A stretch of 64,000 bases of DNA from Bacteroidales bacterium. Lineage in GTDB: Bacteria > Bacteroidota > Bacteroidia > Bacteroidales > UBA7332. Shown in pieces: positions 8,557 to 16,711 of this stretch. Every line of letters begins with the position of its first letter. Position 1 is the stretch's first letter. The DNA is taken from contig JAQTZA010000002.1 in the NCBI GenBank assembly GCA_028687995.1, positions 1-64,000 of the forward strand, written 5' to 3'. The position numbers and the translations under genes were made by a program. The notes under the pieces were generated by a model, which searched no databases, was not told the DNA's origin, and saw only the letters and a list, made by a program, of their open reading frames with translations.

Positions 8557-9915
8557 TTATTCGAATTCATTTTTCAATTTATCCAACCCTTCGCGGATAA
8601 TTTTCTGAATCTGAACTTTCGATGTATCCACAAATTCGCATAAAGCTAAATCTTCAGGTGCAATTTCATAGATTCCAAGATTTTCCATTTTATCTACATC
8701 GAAAGCAATGGTTGCTTTGATAAGAAATTCTGGAAGAATGTCCATCGGCAACACACTATCGTATTCTCCCGACATGATAATGTTACGTTCTCCACCCAAG
8801 ATGCGTGCATCTAGACTGTAACTTTTGTTTTTGCTCAATAATCGTGCAATCCAATCGAAATAAGTTCGACTCATACTGAATTGTTTTGGTCGAGGCATTG
8901 CCCATCCAAACAGTTCGTGAGTTTCTACTCCTTCAGGAATGACGGTTAATTGATTTGCATAAAAAGTAAGGGACTCGTTTTCGTTTACTTTTACTCCAGT
9001 CAATACATTGCCTGAAATATAGCGAAGTGAGATGTTTGAATTCACCTCAGATTTTGTTAATTCTTCTACCGAAACTCCAGGAAGAACATTCGCATAGTAT
9101 GGAACCTTTACTTCAGAACCGCAAACTGCAATTGTGCGAGTGAAGTCTGATTTGCCTGAATTGAATAGACGACCAATGATGATAACATCCGCAGGAGAGA
9201 GAGTCCAGACAACATCACCTTTATTAATAGGCGAAGTATGGTGAATTTGAATTCCTACATTGCCTGCAGGGTGGGGTCCTTGAAATTGTTGAATTGTTGC
9301 AATATCAGCAAATTCTTTGAATTTCGAATTTGGTCGAATACCTAAATTCAGACTACCTGAAGTTAGTTTTTGGAGTACCTCTAATCCAGTGCGGAAATCA
9401 CCTTCTTGTCCTGCTACAATGAATTCGTAGTTGGGTGCCAATGGTGAAGAATCGAAAGTAGAGATGAAAATGTCGCGCGGAGTGCCTGGTTTCGCAATTA
9501 CGTCATAAGGACGTTGCTTGATCAAAGGCCACATTCCAGCTTTGAGGAGAAGTTCTGTGATTTGTTCGGCCGATAAATCTTTTGGTGATTTTGCTTCAAA
9601 AGAGAGATATTTGTCAGCAGCATCGGCTAATATTTCGATGCTCAATACTTTTCTTCTTTCACCTCGGTTAACAGCAACAATTTCACCACTCACTGGCGAA
9701 ACAATTTGCATATCTTGCCAGTTTTTATTCGCCATTATCGGTGAACCTGCCAATACTTTATCTCCTTCTTTGACCAAAACCTTCGGAATCATTCCGTGGA
9801 AATCGTCGGGACAAATCAGGTATTTCTTGCTTCTTACCTTTTTCGGGGTTTGAGCAGGAGCTTCACCTTTTAGTTTTATGTCTAGTCCCTTTTTAATTGA
9901 AATTACGTTTGCCAT
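8557..9915 (-). CDS. nqrA: Na+-translocating NADH:quinone reductase subunit A
   Basis: 452-residue soluble subunit that sits on the cytoplasmic face of the pump and contributes to quinone binding. The start MANVISIKKGLDIKLKGEAP, the PDDFHGMIPKVLVKEGDKV stretch and the PFVLP-like C-terminal region (VLPMDILPEFLIKA) agree with the family, as does the length. First gene of nqrABCDEF; a TAnnTTTG box lies about 160 bases upstream, leaving a long AT-rich leader in which I recognise no riboswitch. Confidence 0.96.
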   Translation of the reverse strand: MANVISIKKGLDIKLKGEAPAQTPKKVRSKKYLICPDDFHGMIPKVLVKEGDKVLAGSPIMANKNWQDMQIVSPVSGEIVAVNRGERRKVLSIEILADAADKYLSFEAKSPKDLSAEQITELLLKAGMWPLIKQRPYDVIAKPGTPRDIFISTFDSSPLAPNYEFIVAGQEGDFRTGLEVLQKLTSGSLNLGIRPNSKFKEFADIATIQQFQGPHPAGNVGIQIHHTSPINKGDVVWTLSPADVIIIGRLFNSGKSDFTRTIAVCGSEVKVPYYANVLPGVSVEELTKSEVNSNISLRYISGNVLTGVKVNENESLTFYANQLTVIPEGVETHELFGWAMPRPKQFSMSRTYFDWIARLLSKNKSYSLDARILGGERNIIMSGEYDSVLPMDILPEFLIKATIAFDVDKMENLGIYEIAPEDLALCEFVDTSKVQIQKIIREGLDKLKNEFE

Positions 9916-10076
9916 AATTTTAACAAAGTCTTTGTTTTTTCTTTCAAATAATTTTCCCTATTCAGATAGGTTTTTATGCCCTTTTATTCGGTGATTATGA
10001 TGTATATGAATTGAATCTTCAAATTGATTTAGTCGCTTTGGATAACCAATTTAGAACAATAATAAAAAGTAAAGCG

Positions 10077-10084
10077 CAAAAGTA
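10077..10084 (-). promoter_or_regulatory. Candidate -7 box for the nqr operon (TACTTTTG)
   Basis: TACTTTTG on the minus strand, 162 bases before the nqrA ATG. It fits TAnnTTTG but has no matching upstream element. The rest of 9916-10280 is AT-rich DNA in which I see no gene. Confidence 0.4.
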
Positions 10085-10256
10085 GATAAAAATTATCACT
10101 CTAGATTCAGAAATTGCAATCTATTAAGGAAAAAAATAGTTAAAAGAGATTATTGCCACTTTTTTACTGTGAATATGATAGCATTAGTAGCAATTTTTAT
10201 GCAAATATGGCAAAATGTTATATTTCCCATCACATTAGATTTGAGGTTAATATCAC

Positions 10257-10264
10257 TACCTTTG
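10257..10264 (+). promoter_or_regulatory. Candidate -7 box (TACCTTTG) for the small S4-like gene
   Basis: Fits TAnnTTTG, 17 bases before the ATG at 10281, implying a very short leader, which is common in this phylum. Confidence 0.4.
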
Positions 10265-10280
10265 TTTAAAATTACAAAAT

Positions 10281-10490
10281 ATGAAAGAGTTTGACTTAGA
10301 AGGTAGGGAGTTTATCGAATTGAATAAACTGTTGAAAATATTGCGTTGGGAAGGAACTGGTGGAGAAGCTAATGTCTCGATAACTGAAGGTGATGTATTC
10401 GTAAATGAGGCAGTTGAGATTCAGAAAAGGAAAAAATTGAGAGTTGGAGACATTGTTCGTTTCAGAAATAATACTATAAAAATCAAGTAA
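10281..10490 (+). CDS. Small RNA-binding S4-like (YbcJ-type) protein
   Basis: A 69-residue protein made of a single S4-like RNA-binding fold: helix-turn (FIELNKLLKILRWEGTGGEA), strand with the VFVNEAVEIQKRKKLRVGD motif, and a final strand. It matches the YbcJ/COG2501 family of short S4-like proteins thought to bind RNA, perhaps ribosomal. No signal peptide. It converges on the solute-binding protein gene with a 12-base gap and no visible terminator. Confidence 0.85.
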   Translation: MKEFDLEGREFIELNKLLKILRWEGTGGEANVSITEGDVFVNEAVEIQKRKKLRVGDIVRFRNNTIKIK

Positions 10491-10502
10491 TTAGCGAATG
10501 AG

Positions 10503-11309
10503 TCAATAATATTTTTTGTAAATCTCCTTGAATTGGTTTGATTTTTTGATTTCGGATAGCCATAGATTTAAACTATCAAGTAAAGCGGGCGAATTCTTAC
10601 GAACCATCCAAGCTTGGAGTTGGGTGAAGCTGATGTCGGTTGCAATATCGATTTCTGGAAATTGAGCTTGAAGTTTTCTAGCCAAAGATGCATCGCAGGC
10701 AGCATAATCGATTTCACTCTTTGCGACAAGCGCTATAAGTTGCTCGTCGCTGTATTTTTCATCTTCCTTTACAAAAATAGTATCTCCAATTTCGGCGGAT
10801 AAATTTCGAATTCTGAGTAAAGCTGGAGAGTTTTTAGAAACAAAGATGGTTCTTTTTGCCAAATTTATCTGATTTCGAAGTAGGAGGGAAGGTTTGCCAA
10901 AGCCTGCTTTTCGTTGCACCAATACTTGTTTATTGAATAGTATGGGTTTTGTGAGTAAATAATGCTCGCGAAGTTCAGTTGTAATGGCAATTGGCCGGGC
11001 AATTATATCGTATTTCTTCTCCGAAAGTCCTCTCATACTCTCTTTCATACTCATCACAGGATAGGTTTCGACTTTTATACCAAAACGTTTTTCAAGCAAA
11101 AGCGATAGTTCGTATTGGAATCCAGAAATTGTATCTCCCGAAACAAAAAAGCCAATTGAATTGTATTCTGTGGCAATACGAATGACACCAGAGGATTTGA
11201 TCTCGTCAAAATCACGGGCACCAAAACGCGCAATTACATATTTTGCCAACAACATTCCCGATAAGGAAATTATTAAAAGAACAAAATAGGTTCTGATGCG
11301 TTTTTTCAT
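10503..11309 (-). CDS. Exported solute-binding protein, family 3 type
   Basis: 268 residues from the ATG at 11309. It begins MKKRIRTYFVLLIISLSGML, an export signal or membrane anchor, and continues as a periplasmic binding fold: IRIATEYNSIGFFVSGDTISGFQYELSLLLEKRFG is the usual N-terminal lobe of SBP_bac_3 proteins (amino-acid binding proteins, MltF N-domain). No lytic transglycosylase domain follows, and no ABC transporter genes are nearby, so the ligand is unknown. A longer reading frame exists to 11354, but it would overlap the upstream porin gene by 29 bases and put residues before the signal peptide; the chosen start lies 16 bases after the porin stop. Confidence 0.85.
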   Translation of the reverse strand: MKKRIRTYFVLLIISLSGMLLAKYVIARFGARDFDEIKSSGVIRIATEYNSIGFFVSGDTISGFQYELSLLLEKRFGIKVETYPVMSMKESMRGLSEKKYDIIARPIAITTELREHYLLTKPILFNKQVLVQRKAGFGKPSLLLRNQINLAKRTIFVSKNSPALLRIRNLSAEIGDTIFVKEDEKYSDEQLIALVAKSEIDYAACDASLARKLQAQFPEIDIATDISFTQLQAWMVRKNSPALLDSLNLWLSEIKKSNQFKEIYKKYY

Positions 11310-11325
11310 GTTCGGAATGATGAAA

Positions 11326-13224
11326 TTAATTGTTGAAATTCCATGAAACCCCAACTTTCATAAACATAGGATTGATTGGGTAATGAGGAGTTGAAAAATA
11401 ATTAGGCTCCACAAGCCCTTTGTCAACATGATAATACATAATGTAAAATCGGGTACGTTTCAGAAACATATTTACATAAGCGCACGCCAATGGATAATTT
11501 CCGATTTTTATCTGATTCTGTGTGTGAAATTGGCTGAGAGCTGGCTGGTAATCGAGCGCGTAGTAGGCCGAATGATAACGCACATCGGCTCCAATCTGAA
11601 AAGTTAATACGTTTGCTAATTTTGTCAATACATACAAATTGTGGTAAAGTGATACGGTCGGCAAAGGAATTACATCTTGATTGGAAGAGTATTGCCCATA
11701 AATCTGATTATCGAAGTGAAATTTTCCCAATTTGAAGTCTTTTGACAAACAACCAGATAAAATTTGAATGTTACCCGATTCTTGTGTTGGTAACGATTCA
11801 TTATTAAAATAGATGTAGTTTTGGAGGTTTTCAACCCCAGCTTTTATCAGGAAATGCTTTTCTGGAATCGATATTTCGCCTTCTACTCTCACGCGACGTT
11901 CTTTCTGAAAAGCATTGTTGTCCCACCAAAAATGATTTGAATGATATGTGTTGAGGTAAAACCCAGGATTTAAATTTTTGATAAAACCATTTGCTTTGAA
12001 ACGAACCTCTTTTTTGAAGATTTGTAAGCGAGTCTCAAGATTTCCGATTAATGTCATTTGACCTAAATCTTTTCCTAAAACTCCCAATTCTCCAATGGCT
12101 TGATAATTGATTAATTTGCCATTCCGACGACTTATTTCACCTCCCAAAAAAGTGGATTGTTCAGTATGAGTTTCGAATCCTCCCACATTCATAATGCTAT
12201 AACTTCGAATATCATTTTGCAAGTAAGCGGTTAAGCCAAACAGTGCAAATTTGTTGAATCCCTCCCGCAGAGAGAGAGCAACCGTATTTCGATACGAATG
12301 ATAGGATGTGGTGTCGTTAGTATATTTGTCGCTGATATAATTATGTGCAAAATAGCCAGTAGGTAGAGATTTGGAGATAAAACGACGATCTATATTGTTG
12401 TATTCGAAGGTGTGAATAATACTTGAAATAGGAATAAAAGTCTTTATTTCCGATGTGTCTTTTGTCTCAGTTTTGGTAAATCCGATATTATAACGATGTG
12501 TGAGAAAAAATACTCCTCCATTTACCCGATTCCAGGTTTCATTAAGATAGACTGGTATATTTTCAGATGTAACAGTCTGTGTACCACTGCTCAATGATGA
12601 GGGTTTAGTAATGTATAAATCGTTGGATATACCACCATTTTCTTGATTCGATAAATTGCTATTTCCGAAAAAAGTGTGCATAACATAACGGTCGGAAGTG
12701 TAACTTCCAAAAAGACGATAGGTGAAATCATTGACACCTTGTGCTGCATAAAAACCGCGAGCGTAGATATTCTCAATTTCGCCACCTAAATTCAACTTCT
12801 TTCCTGAGTTTGCGGCAAAAGTCGCTTTGAATCTCTCTTCTGAAGATTTACTGCCACCACCTGTCAGATAGGTGATGTTCATCAATGGGATAGTCGTATT
12901 GTAAAACTTCGCTTTTTCAGCTGATAAAAAGAAGGGTTCGAAAGCTTGAGAAAATAGAAAACGTGAATATTCTCGTTGTTCAAAGAAAACCTTCGAATAT
13001 GACGGTGAGCCTAAATTACCCAAATATCCACGAGGTGAGCGATAACCATCACCTGTATCGTAATGCTGAAAATCGAGTGGAATGGTGTCTACATCCGTGC
13101 GTGTTTCTTCGCCCAATTTAGGCGAAACTGTCCACGAATAGATAGATAAGTTGTTCGTTTTCTCCTGAGCAAATACAGAAATGCTCACCAGTAACAATAG
13201 TATAAATAGTGGTCTCATTCTCAT
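11326..13224 (-). CDS. Putative outer-membrane porin (Porin_10-like)
   Basis: 632 residues with a cleavable signal peptide (MRMRPLFILLLLVSISVFAQ) and then aromatic-rich, alternating strands to a C-terminal WNFNN, as in an outer-membrane barrel. The DVDTIPLDFQHYDTGDGYRS and PSYSKVFFEQREYSRFLF segments near the N-terminus match the Bacteroidetes 'putative porin' family. It would allow passive uptake across the outer membrane. It lies immediately upstream of the solute-binding protein gene with a short gap, so the two likely share a message and perhaps a substrate route. Confidence 0.85.
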   Translation of the reverse strand: MRMRPLFILLLLVSISVFAQEKTNNLSIYSWTVSPKLGEETRTDVDTIPLDFQHYDTGDGYRSPRGYLGNLGSPSYSKVFFEQREYSRFLFSQAFEPFFLSAEKAKFYNTTIPLMNITYLTGGGSKSSEERFKATFAANSGKKLNLGGEIENIYARGFYAAQGVNDFTYRLFGSYTSDRYVMHTFFGNSNLSNQENGGISNDLYITKPSSLSSGTQTVTSENIPVYLNETWNRVNGGVFFLTHRYNIGFTKTETKDTSEIKTFIPISSIIHTFEYNNIDRRFISKSLPTGYFAHNYISDKYTNDTTSYHSYRNTVALSLREGFNKFALFGLTAYLQNDIRSYSIMNVGGFETHTEQSTFLGGEISRRNGKLINYQAIGELGVLGKDLGQMTLIGNLETRLQIFKKEVRFKANGFIKNLNPGFYLNTYHSNHFWWDNNAFQKERRVRVEGEISIPEKHFLIKAGVENLQNYIYFNNESLPTQESGNIQILSGCLSKDFKLGKFHFDNQIYGQYSSNQDVIPLPTVSLYHNLYVLTKLANVLTFQIGADVRYHSAYYALDYQPALSQFHTQNQIKIGNYPLACAYVNMFLKRTRFYIMYYHVDKGLVEPNYFSTPHYPINPMFMKVGVSWNFNN

Positions 13225-13232
13225 AGATAGCG

Positions 13233-13240
13233 CAAAAGTA
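13233..13240 (-). promoter_or_regulatory. -7 box (TACTTTTG) of the porin operon
   Basis: TACTTTTG on the minus strand ending nine bases before the porin ATG at 13224. A TTTG occurs 22 bases further upstream, slightly longer than the usual spacing. The leader would be almost absent, so the true start could be M3 (MRPLFILL). Confidence 0.5.
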
Positions 13241-13390
13241 CAAAAAAAGTGTATCTATAAAGCAAACGATTCATGTTTTAGGATTTTTTGAGGGCACAAG
13301 TCTTATGAATCATCTTTGCGCATGCTTAGTTTTGAACTTATGAACAGTTGAATGTTGATAATTGGATTCCATAAATAGGAAAATATAAAT

Positions 13391-13398
13391 TACATTTG
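13391..13398 (+). promoter_or_regulatory. -7 box (TACATTTG) of dnaB
   Basis: Fits TAnnTTTG, 26 bases before the dnaB ATG at 13425. Confidence 0.5.
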
Positions 13399-13424
13399 CA
13401 AATAGAAAAAAGTGAAGCTATTAT

Positions 13425-14969
13425 ATGATTGAACCGAAAAAAAACACGACACAAAAGCGGAAACCGAACCCACAAGTTATTCCCGGAATGGGAAGATTAC
13501 AACCACAGGCTCCTGAATTGGAGGAGGTTGTATTGGGTGCGCTGATGCTTGAAAAAGATGCCTATTCGTTGGTGAGTGATATTCTTAAACCAGAATGTTT
13601 CTACGATCCGATTCATCGTATTATTTATACAGCAGTTGTCGACTTGGCGATGAATCAAAAGCCAGTGGATATGCTAACCGTTACCGAACAGCTTCGCCGC
13701 AAAGGAGAATTGGATGAAGTCGGTGGGGCGTTTTATATTAGCCAATTGACCACTAAAGTGCTTTCTGCTGCTCATATCGATTATCATGCACGCATTATTG
13801 CACAAAAATACCTAGCACGCGAACTAATTACATTTACTTCGAATATTCAGACCAAAGCCTATGAGGATTCTATGGATGTGGATGATTTGATGCAAGAAGC
13901 GGAGGGAAAACTCTTTGAGATTTCACAGCAAAATCTTAAAAAAGACGTCGTTCAAGTCAATGTGATTATCAAAGAGGCATTGGATAATATTCAGATTGCG
14001 GCTAACCAAAAAGATGGATTAAGTGGTTTGTCTTCAGGGTTCCATGGCTTGGATAAGATGACATCTGGATGGCAAAAATCAGATTTGGTGATTATTGCAG
14101 CTCGACCTGCGATGGGAAAAACAGCTTTTGTGCTTTCGATGGCAAAAAATATGGGTGTTGATAGAGGTGAACCTGTCGCTGTATTTTCATTGGAAATGTC
14201 GAATGTGCAGTTGGTCAATCGTTTGATTTCGAATGTATGTGAATTGGCTGGTGAAAAAATCAAAAATGGACAGCTCAATGATATGGAGTGGGAACAGCTT
14301 TTCTACAAAATTAAGGTGTTGAACGACGCCCCAATTTTTGTAGATGATACACCTAGTTTATCTGTATTCGAACTTCGAACGAAAGCTCGCCGATTGGTTC
14401 GGGAGCACGGTGTGAAGTGTTTAATAATCGACTATCTTCAGTTGATGAATGCCAGCGGAATGACTTATGGTAGTCGAGAGCAGGAGGTTAGTATAATTTC
14501 TCGATCGCTAAAGGGATTGGCTAAAGAGTTGAATGTTCCTATTATTGCTCTGTCTCAGTTGAATCGTGGAGTTGAAAACCGTTCTGGAACAGGTGCTGAT
14601 GGCAAACGTCCACAACTATCCGACCTTCGTGAATCTGGTGCCATTGAGCAAGATGCTGATATGGTGTGCTTTATCCATCGCCCCGAATATTATAAGATTT
14701 TTGAAGATGATAAAGGCAATAGTCTCATTGGAATGGCTGAGTTGATTATTGCCAAGCACCGTAATGGACCTGTTGGAGATGTTCGTCTCCGTTTCAAGGG
14801 TGAATATGCCAAGTTTATGAATCCAGAAGATGATCGCATTCCAATGCCAGCTGGTTTTGGAGGAAGTACCTTTAGCTCCAAAATGAATACCCAGTCATCG
14901 GATGGCGCAATGGCTTCCACGCCTGAATCTGATTTTCTGAATCGTAAGGATGATCAGGTTCCCTTTTAA
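13425..14969 (+). CDS. dnaB: Replicative DNA helicase DnaB
   Basis: 514 residues. The N-terminal DnaB domain (QAPELEEVVLGALMLEKDAY, about 27-46) is followed by the RecA-like domain with Walker A (ARPAMGKTAF, near 225), Walker B (KCLIIDYLQLM) and the DLRESGAIEQDADMVCFIHR segment with the arginine-finger region. DnaB unwinds the fork as a hexamer and loads primase. Length is slightly above average because of a basic N-terminal tail and a Ser-rich C-terminal tail. No intein is present. The EamA gene follows after 19 bases. Confidence 0.97.
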   Translation: MIEPKKNTTQKRKPNPQVIPGMGRLQPQAPELEEVVLGALMLEKDAYSLVSDILKPECFYDPIHRIIYTAVVDLAMNQKPVDMLTVTEQLRRKGELDEVGGAFYISQLTTKVLSAAHIDYHARIIAQKYLARELITFTSNIQTKAYEDSMDVDDLMQEAEGKLFEISQQNLKKDVVQVNVIIKEALDNIQIAANQKDGLSGLSSGFHGLDKMTSGWQKSDLVIIAARPAMGKTAFVLSMAKNMGVDRGEPVAVFSLEMSNVQLVNRLISNVCELAGEKIKNGQLNDMEWEQLFYKIKVLNDAPIFVDDTPSLSVFELRTKARRLVREHGVKCLIIDYLQLMNASGMTYGSREQEVSIISRSLKGLAKELNVPIIALSQLNRGVENRSGTGADGKRPQLSDLRESGAIEQDADMVCFIHRPEYYKIFEDDKGNSLIGMAELIIAKHRNGPVGDVRLRFKGEYAKFMNPEDDRIPMPAGFGGSTFSSKMNTQSSDGAMASTPESDFLNRKDDQVPF

Positions 14970-14988
14970 TTTTATTTGAAAAGATAGT

Positions 14989-15885
14989 ATGTTTCAATCT
15001 CATATCGGCGAATTTGCCGCACTTTTTACGGCTTTTTGCTGGACGGCTACTGCATTAGCTTTCGAATCCGCTAGCCTCAAGGTGGGTTCTATCTCTGTCA
15101 ATATCATTCGCTTGGTGTTAGCAATGATTTTTCTGAGCATATTTTCATTTATTTCTCGGGGAATGTGGTTGCCACTTGATGCCACTCCAAATGCTTGGTT
15201 GTGGCTTTCGTTATCTGGCTTAATCGGATTTGTAATTGGAGATTTGTTTCTTTTCGAATCGTACACCATTGTTGGATCACGCATTGCTATGTTGATGATG
15301 ACACTTGTTCCACCAATGACTGCACTTATTGGTTGGTTGATGTTGGGCGAGACACTTTCATTATTCAATGTTTTTGGGATGACACTTACTGTAGGTGGAA
15401 TCGCTTTGGTAATTCTCAATAAAGGTACAGGTAAAGGGATGCTTTCGGTATCTCATCCCGTCAAAGGATTGTTTTTTGCCTTTCTTGGAGCCGTTGGTCA
15501 AGCTGTCGGTTTGATTTTTAGTAAAGTTGGAATGAAAGATTATGATGCTTTTGCTGCAACTCAAATCCGTATTATAACTGGAATTGTTGGTTTCGTAATT
15601 CTGATTTCTATTTACAGAAAGTGGAGAATGGTGGGTGTTGCGGTGCAAAATACTAGAGCAATGAAACGAATAGGAATCGGCTCTGTTTTTGGCCCTTTTT
15701 TGGGTGTATCGTTTTCTCTTTTTGCTATTCAGCACACCAGTGCGGGAATTGCCTCGACTATTATGTCGATTGTGCCTATTCTGATTATTCCACCAGCTGT
15801 TTTAATCATGAAACAAAAAGTAACGACCAAGGAGATTGTTGGAGCAATCATTAGTGTGATTGGTGTGGCTTTATTTTTTGTATAA
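14989..15885 (+). CDS. EamA/DMT-family transporter
   Basis: 298 residues with ten predicted membrane helices in two EamA repeats (about 8-140 and 155-296). The first repeat carries GLIGFVIGDLFLFESYTIVG and PPMTALIGWLMLGE, the second ISVIGVALFFV at the C-terminus; both are common in drug/metabolite exporters. The substrate cannot be told from sequence. It probably shares a transcript with dnaB and converges on the SDR gene with a 20-base gap that contains only a weak 6-bp hairpin. Confidence 0.88.
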   Translation: MFQSHIGEFAALFTAFCWTATALAFESASLKVGSISVNIIRLVLAMIFLSIFSFISRGMWLPLDATPNAWLWLSLSGLIGFVIGDLFLFESYTIVGSRIAMLMMTLVPPMTALIGWLMLGETLSLFNVFGMTLTVGGIALVILNKGTGKGMLSVSHPVKGLFFAFLGAVGQAVGLIFSKVGMKDYDAFAATQIRIITGIVGFVILISIYRKWRMVGVAVQNTRAMKRIGIGSVFGPFLGVSFSLFAIQHTSAGIASTIMSIVPILIIPPAVLIMKQKVTTKEIVGAIISVIGVALFFV

Positions 15886-15905
15886 CTTCTTCCGAGCGAA
15901 GAAAA

Positions 15906-16628
15906 TCAATCTTCGTATATCATCTTGATTGTCATCCCACCATCTACAATCAGATTGGTTCCGTTCACAAATTCATTTTCTGTAGAAGTTAAGTAAAGAC
16001 ATGCGCGTGCAATATCAGCTGGTTTTCCAACTCTTCCGCTGGGATGTTGACTATGGTCAATGTCAGATAATGCTTTGTATTGACCTGTTTCAATCCAACC
16101 TGGAGAGATGCAATTTACTTGAATATTGTATTTGCTAAGTGATATTGCCAATGCATGTGTAATTGCAACAATTCCACCTTTTGAGGCAGAGTAAGCTTCC
16201 GTATCTTCTTCGCTCATAATGGCTCTGGTGGAGGCGATATTGATGATTTTACCTCCCTGTTTTCTCATAAGTGGTATTGCCAATTGAGAACAAAGGAATA
16301 CGCTTCGTAAGTTAGTGTTGATGATTTTATCCCATATCGTTACGGTTAGCTCTTCAAAGGGAGTGAAAATAGAAATTCCGGCATTGTTTATTAAAATGTC
16401 GAGTCTCTCATATTTTGTTTTAATGTATATGAAAAGAGTTGAAATCGATTCGGCAGAGGATACATCAGCGTGAATGAAGTCAAAAGCAAATTCTTGTTTA
16501 GCAGGAAGTATATCGGCAATAATAACTTTGGCCATGGCGTTGGCGTAAGCACGTGCTATTTCAAACCCAATACCCGATGCACCGCCTGTTACTAAAACTA
16601 CTTTATCAATAAATTGATTTTCTTTCAT
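15906..16628 (-). CDS. Short-chain dehydrogenase/reductase
   Basis: 240 residues, classical SDR. Cofactor motif VTGGASGIGFEIA at about 12-24 (TGxxxGIG), NNAG at about 88-91, catalytic Ser in NIASTRA and YxxxK as AYSASKGG near residue 150. An Asp follows the second strand (IIADILPA), which favours NAD(H) over NADP(H). Substrate unknown; similar proteins are often annotated as sugar or steroid dehydrogenases. Monocistronic, with its own -7 box. Confidence 0.9.
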   Translation of the reverse strand: MKENQFIDKVVLVTGGASGIGFEIARAYANAMAKVIIADILPAKQEFAFDFIHADVSSAESISTLFIYIKTKYERLDILINNAGISIFTPFEELTVTIWDKIINTNLRSVFLCSQLAIPLMRKQGGKIINIASTRAIMSEEDTEAYSASKGGIVAITHALAISLSKYNIQVNCISPGWIETGQYKALSDIDHSQHPSGRVGKPADIARACLYLTSTENEFVNGTNLIVDGGMTIKMIYED

Positions 16629-16648
16629 AATATAAAGTCATTCATTTG

Positions 16649-16656
16649 CAAATATA
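16649..16656 (-). promoter_or_regulatory. -7 box (TATATTTG) of the SDR gene
   Basis: TATATTTG on the minus strand, 20 bases before the ATG at 16628; it lies directly behind the terminator of rpsA. Confidence 0.5.
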
Positions 16657-16688
16657 AAAAAAAAGAGGCTGTCCTAAGACAGCCTCTT
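16657..16688 (-). terminator. Rho-independent terminator of rpsA
   Basis: Perfect 11-bp stem (AAGAGGCTGTC at 16663-16673 against GACAGCCTCTT at 16678-16688), loop of four, followed on the minus strand by a run of T. It separates rpsA from the downstream SDR promoter. Confidence 0.88.
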
Positions 16689-16711
16689 ACTACATATTCT
16701 CAAATTGAGAA

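Noticed and set aside
5313..9915. Rnf complex instead of Nqr
   Set aside because: Presence of NqrA- and NqrF-type subunits and the order A-B-C-D-E-F identify Nqr.
9916..10280. Riboswitch or small RNA in the long nqr leader
   Set aside because: No conserved fold recognised; only AT-rich sequence and a -7 box.
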